This document shows positions 37,401 to 46,143 of a stretch of DNA of 64,000 nt, one piece after another. How positions within the stretch are numbered: the stretch's first letter is position 1; every line of letters starts with the position of its first letter. The notes beneath the pieces are model-generated. The model was given only the letters and a program-made list of their open reading frames with translations. It had not been told where the DNA came from and did not search any database. A program made the position numbers and the translations under genes. This DNA comes from Acanthochromis polyacanthus. Lineage: Eukaryota; Chordata; Actinopteri; Pomacentridae. Where the stretch lies: assembly GCF_021347895.1 (NCBI RefSeq), contig NC_067120.1:14555361-14619360 (forward strand), in the 5' to 3' direction.

Positions 37401-38116
37401 TGTCCTGTCCTCAGCATCATGTACAGCACAGTCTGATCAGCAGTGTTGGCTGCCGGATCCTGGAGACTGTGTGTTTGTCTTCACCTTGGCTGCTTCCAAT
37501 TAATCTATCTCATCAGCTCATCAATCACAGCCCAATCCATCTCTGTGGTTTGGAGTTGAAGGATCTTTAAAACTCAACATGTCAGAAGCAGAAAACATTT
37601 GACAGAATCTGGTCCATTTGTTGATACGTAAGGAAAGGTAATATTCATTTCAAACCAGTGATCTAGCCTGAAACAAGACTCTTTCTTACCTGATGCTGCC
37701 TGCATCCAGCCACAGATCTTGTACACGGTGGAGGTGCTGAGGAGGAAGAAGAGACTGAAGCAGCCGATGCAGGTGACAACCAGCATCATAGACATTCCAA
37801 TGAAGAAGGAGGCGGCTTTGAACGCACTGGAGGGGATGGCGGAGAACTCGGTGAAGCTGCCCTGGCAGGCCAGTTCTCTGGAGAGTCCGTCCCCGATGCA
37901 ATAGTGGAAAAGGCCGAAGTAACCGGCCTGCGGCGTGTCCACGCCATCCCCGATCCAATAGGGCTGTGAGAAGATGGTCACGTTAACGATGCCGAACAGG
38001 ATGGTGAAGATGGCCCATAAAAGTCCGATTACACGGGAGTTGCGGACGTAATTGGTCTGGTACAGTTTCGCAGCTTCTGCAGACGGTAGCATTGATGCGG
38101 CAGATCCAGGTATCAT
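13405..38116 (-). CDS. lhfpl3: LHFPL3-like tetraspan protein (LHFPL family)
   Basis: Two certain coding exons (37690-38116, 16813-17049) and one tentative (13405-13469) give about 242 residues; as I recall it, human LHFPL3 is 236. Landmarks: [68 protein letters not shown] and [14 protein letters not shown]. These favour LHFPL3 over LHFPL4 or LHFPL5. Four membrane segments are at about 29-50, 103-127, 132-153 and 183-204, with a Cys-containing first extracellular loop. LHFPL proteins are small tetraspans; LHFPL4 and LHFPL5 serve GABA-A receptors and hair-cell channels, while the LHFPL3 role is poorly defined. The first intron is 20.6 kb. The start at 38116 parallels the longer human N-terminus. 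Confidence 0.9.
13470..13808 (-). other. LHFPL3 last intron, left part
   Basis: Contains the alternative acceptor near 13550 and a GGATGGATGG run. Otherwise nothing is recognised. Confidence 0.4.
13809..14150. mobile_element. hAT-like repeat fragment (CAGTGTCAAACATGCGGCC end)
   Basis: It starts CAGTGTCAAACATGCGGCC and has the GGGCCAAAACTGGCCC and CCGGCCTGTGGGATG blocks of a dispersed vertebrate repeat that I associate with hAT elements. The other end is not recognisable, so it is a truncated copy. A weaker relative of the GGCC block is at about 57800-57870. Confidence 0.55.
14151..16236 (-). other. LHFPL3 intron, no supported feature
   Basis: 14160-14300 has TAATTAATCACA-type repeats that look like an old dispersed repeat, but I cannot name it. 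The remainder shows nothing supportable. Confidence 0.5.
16241..16663. mobile_element. piggyBac-like MITE (TTAA flanked), copy 1
   Basis: Ends CCCTCATGTTGTCCTG and the inverse GGACAACAGGAGGG are flanked by TTAA on both sides (16237-16240 and 16664-16667), the piggyBac target. The AT-rich interior (runs of A and T, TTTGAACATTTTT) has no coding frame. A diverged, oppositely oriented copy lies at about 20553-21084. Confidence 0.8.
16813..17049 (-). CDS. lhfpl3: LHFPL3 coding exon 2
   Basis: The acceptor CCACCAG|GTGTGT and donor AGCAAGG|GTGAGG bound 237 bp encoding residues 143-221, with phase 1 at both ends. It starts in the third membrane segment ([10 protein letters not shown]), includes [20 protein letters not shown] and [20 protein letters not shown], and ends in [18 protein letters not shown], the conserved cytoplasmic tail start. 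Confidence 0.95.
17050..20552 (-). other. LHFPL3 intron 1, left end, no repeat family named
   Basis: Contains a short CTTT/CCTT microsatellite near 17660-17690. No exon or element is supported. The segment 18690-19060 is less AT-rich and unique-looking. Confidence 0.5.
20553..21084. mobile_element. piggyBac-like MITE, copy 2, inverted, with internal palindrome
   Basis: It matches the 16241-16663 element in reverse orientation: CATTTATGGGCA(T/C)CAAAAAATATTG near the left end and GACCTGCAGGACGAC at the right. The termini are more diverged and TTAA is intact only on the right (near 21083). It contains a long inverted repeat centred near 20894. Confidence 0.65.
20855..20934. repeat. Long near-perfect inverted repeat (hairpin) inside the MITE
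   Basis: Arms of about 38 bp pair almost completely: the left arm starts GAACATTCACC and the right arm ends GGTGAATGTTC, with GCAGCGAA / TTCGCTGC at the centre and almost no loop. Copy 1 of the MITE lacks this palindrome, so it arose in this copy or its lineage. Confidence 0.85.
21085..29146 (-). other. LHFPL3 intron 1, long unique stretch
   Basis: Most of this 8 kb lacks repeats I recognise. It has a poly(A) tract at about 23854-23875, a GC-rich patch at 22650-22990 containing AACGTCATGA, and unique-looking sequence with TAATTA-type sites near 24850-25130 that could be conserved regulatory DNA. No exon is supported. Confidence 0.45.
29147..29694. mobile_element. Nonautonomous DNA element with CCGTAATTT ends, TA flanked
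   Basis: Begins TACCGTAATTTCTGGACTAT and ends with the imperfect inverse AGTTCAGAAAGTACGGTA. Near both ends are ATATAAACCGCACC / TATAAGCCGCAGG motifs, which I recognise from a widespread fish repeat. The flanking dinucleotide is TA on both sides. No transposase frame is present. Confidence 0.75.
29695..30001 (-). other. LHFPL3 intron 1, short unique stretch
   Basis: No feature seen between the two mobile elements. Confidence 0.5.
30011..30590 (+). mobile_element. TAGCCTAGCC-ended element, copy 1, 9-bp TSD, carries a RecQ fragment
   Basis: The termini TAGCCTAGCCGCACTAGAC and GGCTAGGCTA form an inverted repeat, and an exact 9-bp target duplication GGTAATTAG flanks them (30002-30010, 30591-30599). 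The interior includes a helicase fragment (30187-30402). TSDs of 9 bp fit Mutator-like elements best, though other superfamilies are possible. The copy at 41592 is nearly identical, so the family was recently active. Confidence 0.85.
30187..30402 (+). pseudogene. RecQ-like helicase fragment (motif I) inside element copy 1
   Basis: The open frame reads ...[46 protein letters not shown] and stops soon after at a TAA. TGYGKS is a Walker A (helicase motif I), and the TGYGKSLxxQ pattern with the preceding Q-containing segment is typical of RecQ-family DNA helicases. Only the N-terminal edge of the helicase core is present; the DEAH box and everything downstream are missing. It is a fragment and not a functional gene. 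Confidence 0.75.
30600..32890 (-). other. LHFPL3 intron 1, no supported feature
   Basis: Mixed-composition unique sequence. No exon, repeat family or regulatory motif that I can support. Confidence 0.5.
32900..33158 (+). mobile_element. SINE copy with internal deletions
   Basis: It matches the SINE at 8569 (CAGTGGTTTGCACTGTCGCC, CTTCCTCCCACAGTCCAAAA, a GGATGGATGG tail) but lacks part of the B-box region and the CAGCTGGGATAGGC block. ATGGATCTG repeats at 32891-32899 and 33159-33167 are a plausible target duplication. Confidence 0.78.
33168..37689 (-). other. LHFPL3 intron 1, right part
   Basis: Contains a (GA)n tract near 35401-35420 and a segment (35884-36080) duplicated upstream of the gene at 39763-39963. 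Nothing else is supported. Confidence 0.5.
35884..36080. repeat. Dispersed duplicate segment, copy A
   Basis: Shares with 39763-39963, in the same orientation, blocks such as TGACCTTGATATTCACTTA and ACTCAATGAGGCATGGTTCT over about 200 bp with moderate divergence. No TIR or target duplication is seen. It may be an old repeat or a local duplication. Confidence 0.65.
37690..38116 (-). CDS. lhfpl3: LHFPL3 coding exon 1
   Basis: Encodes residues 1-142 and ends in phase 1 at GCATCAG|GTAAGA. Two candidate starts exist: ATG at 38116 (A at -3) and ATG at 38092, the latter matching the short form MLPxxEAAKL. The upstream one is chosen for its better context and because the human protein also has a short extension before MLP. 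The frame is open further upstream to about 38290 but that part is Pro-rich and not family-like. Confidence 0.93.
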
Positions 38117-38850
38117 CTTATGCAATCCCGAAGACTGAAAGGAGCGTTGCGATGTGTCCGAGCACGAGGCGAGGACCGAACATGCAGCACACACACACAC
38201 GGTTTTGTTATTTCCTCTCACTGAAGCATCACTGAAGGAGCAGAGAAGAGGAGGAGGAGGAGCAGGAGGAGGATGGAGCAACTGCAACACAGCAACATCT
38301 GTCAGGCGCGATCACCTCATGACGTCGCATCCTAAAAAACCAGGCGGTGAACCCGAGTGAGGAGCTGGAAGCAGGAGGAGTGTTTGGAGCCCGAACTGCG
38401 CTGGATCGAGCTCTCCGCTTTCAGTGGCTCCGTCTAGCCGGCAGACGTGCACATCGCTGCCGCACTTTACTGCTCTCTGATGCCCTTGGAAAACCTCAGG
38501 ATCACATCAGCTACAACATATGACGATGCCCGAGTGTCCTCAGCGGCAGAAAGAGCCGATAACGTGCAGATGTGGCGGAGGAGGGCGCGTCGGAAACGGG
38601 CCTGTACGCACGAATTAACGCCGCCTGCCGCAATCACCATTCAGAAAAGACGACAGCTCTCTCCCCCCTCAGGATCGTCAGGCGAGGGGATTTATTCTTT
38701 ATGACAGCATCGCGGGGCTGCTAGTGGTGCTGGGAGTGGGTGAGGGAGGGTGAGGGGTGAGGGAGGGAGGAGGGAGGGGCACAGATGGTGGACGCAGAGG
38801 CAGCGCGTCCGTCACACACCTTCTGGAGAGCGCTGCGTCAACGTCCACAG
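38117..38850 (-). promoter_or_regulatory. Probable LHFPL3 promoter and 5' UTR
   Basis: This GC-rich, CpG-containing segment lies directly upstream of the start codon in otherwise AT-rich DNA. It includes ATGACGTCGC (CRE-like, near 38321) and G-rich tracts (GGGAGGGAGG, near 38760). No TATA box is evident. A transcription start cannot be placed from sequence alone. Confidence 0.5.
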
Positions 38851-39309
38851 CGGACTGACGAAATATCACTTTTAATATCCAAGAGGCTGTGTCGCTTGCA
38901 AATGCATTAAAGAAAAAAAATCTTATTTGTGTGTGTTTGTTTCAGCTGGACAAGAGTTTTCGTGCCTCTAACCCGCCACCTGCCGTGTTAAAGAGGCAGC
39001 TCGGATTCATGAAGTGTGCCAGGAGGTTATGCAACGCTTCATGAAACTGCAAATGACGCCCTGAAAAAAGAAAGAAAAAAAAGAAAGAAAAAACGCTAAG
39101 GTTAAACACACAGCTTGTTTATTCCTTTTAAAATGCCAGAGGAGAATTAATGAGTGAGGGTTTGTTATAATGCTGGCATGCAAACTGATTTCTCACCCTT
39201 CTCAAAAGATCACATGAATCACAATGAACAACATGCAGCAAATAATGATTCTGCTGTGATTTGTTCTCTTTTGCATTGCTTTTCTATTTTCTGGTTCTCT
39301 CCCTTACAG

Positions 39310-39530
39310 CCTCATCCTAATTGGGGGAGGCAGATGTTTGCCCCCCCCCCGAGCCTGGTTCTGTCAGAGGTTGTTTCTCTTTTTTGTCCTCCCTAAAGGG
39401 GTTTCATTCTTTCACACTGCCGCCAAGTGTTTGCTCAAAGGGAATCCATTGGAAACTTTGGCGTTGTTCTATATCTCTGTAAAAATGTAGTAATCTTATA
39501 TCCCGACAATGTGAAGCGCTTTGAGATGAC
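39310..39530 (+). repeat. Partial dispersed fish repeat (retroelement 3'-end type)
   Basis: The order GCCTGGTTCTGTCAGAGG, then CTAAAGGGGTTTC, GCCGCCAAGTGTTTGCTC and GTGAAGCGCTTTGAGATGAC resembles a very common fish interspersed repeat. Both ends are missing. Confidence 0.5.
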
Positions 39531-39762
39531 ATTGTTTTTTTTCTCTTTCTTCTAGCAGCTGTTGGTTAGGTGGTTCATGAAATCTTCAAAAGTAAAACTT
39601 GAGCTTAAAAACAAACAAATTACACAACGGTATGCGCCAATCTTTTTGGGTTAAGACAACTCCCAACAAAATTATGTCCAACCAACAAATGACACTGACT
39701 TATGAGAATTTGATTTTCCTCTACAATCAACGATATCACTAATTATCACTTACCACGTTAAA

Positions 39763-39963
39763 TTCCCATATGTTGACTGTTTATCCACGTCCTTCTGGCC
39801 TCACTGGATTGATGAACGCAGCTGCACATAGCTTATATTATGCATAGTTGGCCAACACATACAGTATGACCTTGATATTCACTTAGTGTGTCTGAGTAGC
39901 TCTTTCACTCAATGAGGCATGGTTCTGTTATGTCATGTTTTTCTACATACCATGCCATAAAGT
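39763..39963. repeat. Dispersed duplicate segment, copy B
   Basis: Partner of the 35884-36080 segment, same orientation, about 3.9 kb away. One copy is inside the LHFPL3 first intron and this one is upstream of the gene. Confidence 0.65.
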
Positions 39964-41120
39964 AGCCACTGTTGCTGCTTTAGTGATTGATAGCAAAAAC
40001 ACCAATGAATCACTCATAAAATTAAGTAGTTTCAACAAGAATTGTCCAGTATTTTATAGGGAATTTTAAAATGTTGTGTACTCAGCTACCATAAATACGA
40101 AATATGAATTATTTACTGTAAGTGGACACATTTTAAATTAAGTTGCTCCCATGTTGAGTAGGGAGGGACTTGACATCCTGACTTAAAGGTGAAGAAAAAT
40201 ACAAATCATCAAGTCAATTTCAGTAAGTCACCTCAACTTCTATTTAGTTTCAAATCACCCAGTGGAACAAAAATAAGTTTAAATCACACACAATGCTAAT
40301 GTAATGCAATTACCAACATCATTGTGTCATCACGACTGATCAAAACAAGGTTTGCTACTTAAAATATTTATCTAACTCAGTAAATTAGAATTCTCATCTT
40401 GCAGCCATCAGTTAAGTGGTGAGAATAGGTCCCCTGAATATACTTTAAAGAGTTTGCATGCTTGGGTGTGTTAAACCAAATTGTGGAACAACAATGGCAA
40501 TCAAACGCACAACCCAAAGTCCCTCTCTGGTCATTGATTTAACCCCAGAAAGCTCTCCATGGGAGTGCAGCTGTGCAGCTATTGAGTAGATATAATGGCA
40601 GAGCTGTGTGTGGAATAGTGATTAGGATTTTTTTCAAGATTATTTTTGGCACTATTTATTTGATTGTGACCGTAGGGGGGACAGAGGGATGATGTGTAAC
40701 AAAGGTCTCCAACCAAACTAAGGTGCTATGACCCAGCTCGTGGACTGCAACATAAAGACGATTCTGACAGAAACAACCAGCGCACAACTTTTATTCCAAC
40801 ACCAGTTTTATTTTAACTGTGAATGGAATAAAATGCCAAAAAATAAGCAGCTATGAGAGGACGGTGAGCTCCAGCAATGCCGGCAATGCAAGACTCCAGA
40901 CTTTTGATCTACACCTTCTCATGCGTGGACAGCTGAGACAGTAAAGCCCATACACCACCCAAGAGTTGCTGCACTGATCCTGCAAGGCAGTGGAGGTTGT
41001 TATGTTTTGTTCTTATAGTGTGAGTCTTAAAGTCTCACTGCAATTGTTGAAATCAATCAGTCAGTTGCATCTGACGGAATCAATGACATGAATAAAGTTC
41101 TTCATCCAGCTCCCTCTGTC

Positions 41121-41490
41121 TATCCATCCATCCATTCTCTATACACCGCTTTATCCTCACTAGGGTCACAGGGGGTGCTGGAGTCTATCCCAGCTGACTC
41201 GGGAGATGGCAGGGGACACCCTGGACAGGTCGCCAGTCTGTCGCAGGGCTACATATACAGACAAACAATCACACTCACATTCACACCTACGGGAAATTTA
41301 GAGTAACCAATTAACCTCAGCATATTTTTGGACTGTGGGAGGAAGCCGGAGTGCTTCGAGAAAACCCACGCCATGCACAGGGAGAACATGCAAACTCCAT
41401 GCAGAAAGATCCCAGGCCCACCCCGGGATTCGAACCAGGGATCTTCTTGCTGCAAGGCGAAAATGCTAACCACTATTCCACTGCGCAGCC
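41121..41490 (-). mobile_element. tRNA-derived SINE, full length, inverted
   Basis: Full-length minus-strand copy of the SINE at 8569: B-box GGTTCGAATCC, body and (GGAT)n tail at the left end. An 11-bp target duplication CTCCCTCTGTC flanks it (41110-41120 and 41491-41501). Confidence 0.9.
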
Positions 41491-41591
41491 CTCCCTCTGT
41501 CCAGCATAAGTGAATTTCTAGTAGCAGAAGTACTGTGACGACTTGTCAAGACTATCCCAGGAGCAGTTCCCCACTGAAGGGGGCAGAGTTT

Positions 41592-42182
41592 TAGCCTAGC
41601 CGCGCTAGACAACCCACAGCAACGAATTTAATTCTCTGCCAGGGTGGGTCTAGTTACCCTCCATAAGGCTCGAGGCTGGATTCTCCTAAAACTGGCCGGA
41701 CCAATCACCATGAAGTGTAGAGTCAGAAGGCGGGCGTAACAAAGTGACGACAGAGGCGTGACGATTCTGACAGAAACAACCAGCGCACAATAAACAGTTA
41801 TCTTTCGACTCGGCTTTGGCCACAGCCCTTAAAGATTTGAAGCTAAAATTCAACTTGAAAGATAAACAAAGGACGACACTTAAGTGTTTCATTGAGAAGA
41901 AAGACGTATTTGGACTTATGCCGACGGGATATGGCAAATCCTTAATATACCAGTTGGCGCCGCGGCACCACTGCTCCACTGGTTGGGAAGCTAATGGGAC
42001 TTAGCCACAATCCGCCGGTGCTCTCGGAACTACGTCAGCCGATTCGTTGCACTGATTGGTTGTATACCTACCCAATTGCTGCAGAGGGATTTGATAGACA
42101 ACCTTTTAGCCCGCCTCCCTCCCTGTCGAGCTTCCCTAGACCCTTGTGCCGTCAGAAACATGGGTCTAGCATGGCTAGGCTA
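41592..42182 (+). mobile_element. TAGCCTAGCC-ended element, copy 2, 9-bp TSD, carries a RecQ fragment
   Basis: TIRs TAGCCTAGCCGCGCTAGAC and GTCTAGCATGGCTAGGCTA are flanked by an exact 9-bp target duplication GCAGAGTTT (41583-41591, 42183-42191). It is nearly identical along its length to copy 1, including the helicase fragment at about 41770-42004. Confidence 0.87.
41770..42004 (+). pseudogene. RecQ-like helicase fragment inside element copy 2
   Basis: The same fragment as in copy 1 with the Walker A TGYGKS kept and a few substitutions (for example QRTTLK for QRTALK). The sequence after QLAP differs by a small insertion of about 11 bp, so the frame runs into a different short tail. It ends before any further helicase motif. 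Confidence 0.75.
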
Positions 42183-42191
42183 GCAGAGTTT

Positions 42192-43984
42192 CCTAACAAC
42201 TGACTTTTGACAGTTCGTCAGCTTAACAAACGGGCTTCAGTGACTGAAACAACTGTCTATTTATATTCATCTACCAGTGCTATTCCTGCTTCCTGAATGG
42301 CTCTTTGTGTAACCTTGCTCAGGTGGCAGGCAGGCGTCATATCTTGCCCGCAATTTGGTTCGCAACTAATCCTCATATCTGATGGTCATTCCTCTGTCCT
42401 CCACCTGAGGAGCCGGTGGATTGGAGTTGCCATCTCCACACCACAATTCAACATTGTTGAAATAATCTGACAAAAACTCAAATCTGTGCATCAAAGTTCC
42501 ATATTTAGATTTTTTTTAATTCCAGACATTAGTCAGTTATGGTTTAAAATGACTTGCATGTAGCTGTTCTTCCTTCAGAATGAAAGTCCTTGCCTCTCTT
42601 GGCTAAACCCTCCCCGGTCACTGCAATTCAAACACACCAGCTCACAAGGCCTCTGAAAGGAACTGAACACCACTTTCACACACTTTTTCAAGCTGTGCTA
42701 CTGTATCACCTGCACATTCAACTGCTGTACACGGGTTGGTTTACAAGTATGAGTCTGTCTGGAAACTCAATAACTAAATGCGATCGTGAATTACCCCGTT
42801 GGGCCATTATAAGAGGAAGTTATTTTAGTCTGATGGTTGATTGCTTGTATTTATTGGAAGCGGTGTACACAGATGAGAAGCTTAATCATTAGAAAGACAA
42901 GAGGTGGAGGATGGAGGCAGAAAGACAACAGATGTCCAATAAAAAAACTCATGGTTTGTGATGAGCAGGTTCAGATGAGCTTTATAGAAAGCATTCAGCC
43001 CTGCTCAAAAGGTTTGAAATATATTACAAAAACATTGGGTGCAGTGGTCTAGGCTGTGTCCATCTTCCACCTTATCTATCTTATCTTATGCCTTTTCTAT
43101 CACTCTCTACCTCTCTCTTAACCACAAATACACACCGGAGGCTGCAGGCCCTTCATGCTCTGGCTGTCAATGATCAGCATTACCAAACTATAAAGTAACC
43201 TACATCTGTCACACGTTTCTCTACACCTAAACTATAATTTATAAGTGACAAGCAATATGGACTCACAGAAGAGGATCATTAAAACACATTGCTTCTTGTA
43301 CTATTCCTATAATATAATCCTTTGAGCGACTATTTCTATGATCATTCAGAAGCGCCGCTGAAAATACACCCCACGCGATAGCAGAATATTTTTGGGATGA
43401 CATGAAAGATACAGTTTTAGATGTTTGGTCTAGCCGGACGCTCAGTTCTCTAAACGTTCAGTTAAAGCTGTTACAACAAGGAAGGCATTTGTTTTATCTG
43501 CTGGATATCTAGTTTGCTCTGACTTCCGCAGCAGCATCACACGCTGAACAGAAAGCTACAGCCTCACATGTAGAAACGAGCACACATGGACACACTTTTT
43601 TGCCCTCCACCAACTTCTGGGATCAGTCTCTTGCCTTTTCACCCACAACTCGGTTCAAATACTGTAAAATTACTCAATACGGCACAGTGACAAGTAGTAA
43701 TATTGCAGAGTTTCAAATATATGTGTTCAAACTAGAAACCAATGCATATATAAAAACCACCATATGGACATGTTAACAAGGTAAAATGGTCTTTAAATAT
43801 TGCCCTCATGCAACCAGAACAAGTCAACAGAGAATATGGACATTTAATCACCACATAATAACCTACACCAAGTAACCCAAAAGCAACTCAAACTACTATA
43901 AATTATCCACTTGTGGAGCCACGTCTTCACATCTCTGGTTATGCCTCAGTGTGGGTTTCACAACATGTTACCGGTGTATGTATG
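42192..43984. other. Intergenic, no supported feature
   Basis: Unique-looking AT-rich sequence without a gene or repeat that I can name. Confidence 0.5.
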
Positions 43985-44319
43985 ACTATTCCCAGGGCCG
44001 GCTCTGGACATCAGGGGGTCCTAAGAAAACACATCAATATAGAAGCTGTCTGTACCTAGAAATTGACCGCGCCGCTAGCTAAACAGCGCTAGCAATAGCA
44101 ACAACGATTTGGTTACCGTCAGCTGAGCTGAATATAGCAAGGACAACAAGTGCATTTAAAAATGAGACTCACGATCATAGTATCCACAAAACCAAGGGCG
44201 TCAGTTTGTTTTTAAAAGTGGGGGGGACGGAGAACACAGCACCTTGAGAAAATGTCGAAGAACGGCGGCAAAATGCTACAGCCAATCAGATGTCTCGCTC
44301 CTTTCAGCCAATCACAAAG

Positions 44320-44450
44320 GTTGATGCTACAGGTACGGACCCGTACCTGTAGCATCTGTACTAGAGGTACGGACCCGTACCTGCAGCATCTGTACTAGAG
44401 GTACGGACCGTACCTGTAGCATCTGTACTAGCGGTACGGACCGTTAAGGT
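44320..44450. repeat. Tandem repeat of about 38 bp with palindromic GGTACGGACCCGTACC
   Basis: Three copies of a unit containing GTACCTGTAGCATCTGTACT and AGGTACGGACC(C)GTACCT. The palindrome is in each unit. A related GTCCGTATCTGTAGACACTA segment is at about 45403-45430 and, inverted, at 59797-59820. Confidence 0.8.
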
Positions 44451-45564
44451 CACTGAAGAGCTGGCGCCGGTTAACTACTATTTGCTGCACATTACAGGCA
44501 GTTTATATGAATGACTTTGACGGCGAACATTGTATAATTTAACCAAAAATACACCGTCTCCTCTCACACTTTAGACATTTCAGTTTTTACGCTTTTAGAC
44601 GCCGTGTCTAAATTGTTTGAAGTCCAGTTCCTATTAAGTAGTTTAACGCGTTCAGTGGTGGAAGCGGCTGACGAACTTCATTGCAAATGTTCCCATTTAA
44701 TTTCGGACGCTAATTTACAAGATAAAGTTAAGGGTGTCGAATATGAAACAAACACTCGTGAATGGTGAGGAGCAGCTCTTTAATTCGGCATGAATTAAAA
44801 AAACCCACAAACTTGATTTACTGTGATATTGTGAGATTTGTTTGTGGTTATGTAACTTAGCCATTCAACAGAGTCCGCTAACATTAAAGTGACTGGCGTG
44901 CAGTGTCTGTGTTGCCAGACGTAGAAAATACGTCAGGGTTTTGTTTAGGTTGTTAATATGTAATAGTCTGTCGCTACTTTTGAAGGTAAAAAAATACTTG
45001 TAGTTTGCTGGCTGTTAGTTCCGCCATTTGTTTTGTTTGCTGTTTGTGCTTTATTAGAACAGGGTCACGTGAATAAAAAGTTTTGCTATTTTTAATAGTA
45101 GTGCTGATTTCAACCCCCAAATCGCTGTCCGTGAAAAAGTCAGATAATGATATTTATAAGACATTATGCATGATAGAAAAGAGAACAGCAGATGACTGAC
45201 ATGACAGGCTCCGCACGCAGATTCACCTCGAATCATGGAAGCGCCTTCATCACTCGGATTACGAAGCCGGCTCATTAATATTTATGTACGTCGGATTACC
45301 AGCCAATCACAAAGCGCGTTCATCAGCCGGCTCATTAATATTCATGTCCGTCTCATTAATATTTATGATAAGGGAAAGTGCCGTATCCGTAGGCCACAGG
45401 CTACGGGTACGGTCCGTATCTGTAGACACTACCAATCACAAAAACTGGGGTGAGTTTTTGTGATTGGCTGAAAGGAGGGAGACTACAGAAACTTCCGTGT
45501 TGAAAAAATGCATTTGTGGATCGAGCTGACGGCAGAGCAGTCTCCAAAAAGATTCACACACAAA

Positions 45565-45725
45565 AGCAGTTTGTGAATGCAGAAATACATTTGTGAACTT
45601 TCTTAATTTATTTGTGGATTGCAGTTTACATTTGTGAATCCCAGTTCACATGTGTGAATTCTTCTGTGTGCATTTGTGGATTGCAGTTTACATTTGTGAA
45701 TTCTTCTGTGTGCATTTGTGAATTA
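45565..45725. repeat. Tandem CATTTGTGAATT-type repeats
   Basis: Repeated CATTTGTG(A/G)AT and CTTCTGTGTGCATTTGTG units inside the hAT element. Probably subterminal repeats. Confidence 0.65.
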
Positions 45726-45778
45726 TGAGACTGTTCTAACTCCATACCTATGCACAAAACAATCAACTGATGTTTTCA

Positions 45779-45868
45779 AAAATTACCTTGCGTATCTCTC
45801 TTTTGTTCGTCCTCCTTCTTCTTTTTCCTTTTTTCCGCACCTGAAGGATAAACGCGCTTCATCTTGTT
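45779..45868 (-). pseudogene. hAT transposase first exon remnant (TTF/ZMYM1-like)
   Basis: The minus-strand frame reads MKRVYPSGAEKRKKKKEDEQ and KRDTQG, the hallmark N-terminus of fish hAT transposases of the zinc finger MYM-type-1-like group. It ends at a donor-like CGCAAG|GTAATT, as would be expected of a spliced first exon. No zinc finger, catalytic or dimerisation region follows. Confidence 0.7.
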
Positions 45869-46143
45869 TTTTTTCTGTTCTTCTTCTAAACATCCTCCTT
45901 GATGCCAGTTTTTGATCAACCAACCAAATATTTTGACACATCTGGGGCTGCGGCTGCCGTCCAATCAGCGACACTGAACTTACAACGCGTGTTGGGTGGT
46001 TGCCAGGTTAGTCCCAAGTAATGTTAGATGGCAGTCTGTGGGTCAGACCATCAGACACAGTCAATTCGGGGGCCCCCTACTGGCGGCGGGGCCCTAAGCA
46101 GCCGCTTAATTCGCGTATAGGGAGAGCCGGCCCTGACTATTCC

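Larger units (their letters stand above)
38851..41109. other. Intergenic, with two old repeats
   Basis: Holds a partial fish repeat at about 39310-39530, the duplicated segment at 39763-39963, and at about 40757-40788 a 30-bp piece of the TAGCCTAGCC family (TTCTGACAGAAACAACCAGC). No gene is supported. Confidence 0.5.
43993..46135 (-). mobile_element. hAT element, internally deleted, retains a transposase first exon
   Basis: TIRs CAGGGCCGGCTCT and AGAGCCGGCCCTG with an exact 8-bp target duplication ACTATTCC (43985-43992, 46136-46143). The right end carries a minus-strand exon of a TTF-type/ZMYM1-like hAT transposase (about 45779-45868). The rest of the transposase is absent and replaced by short tandem repeats (44320-44450, 45235-45370, 45565-45725), so this 2143-bp copy is nonautonomous. 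Confidence 0.88.

Noticed and set aside
38117..38290. Longer N-terminus for LHFPL3
   Set aside because: The open frame continues upstream but is Pro-rich and unlike the family; the ATG at 38116 has a better context.
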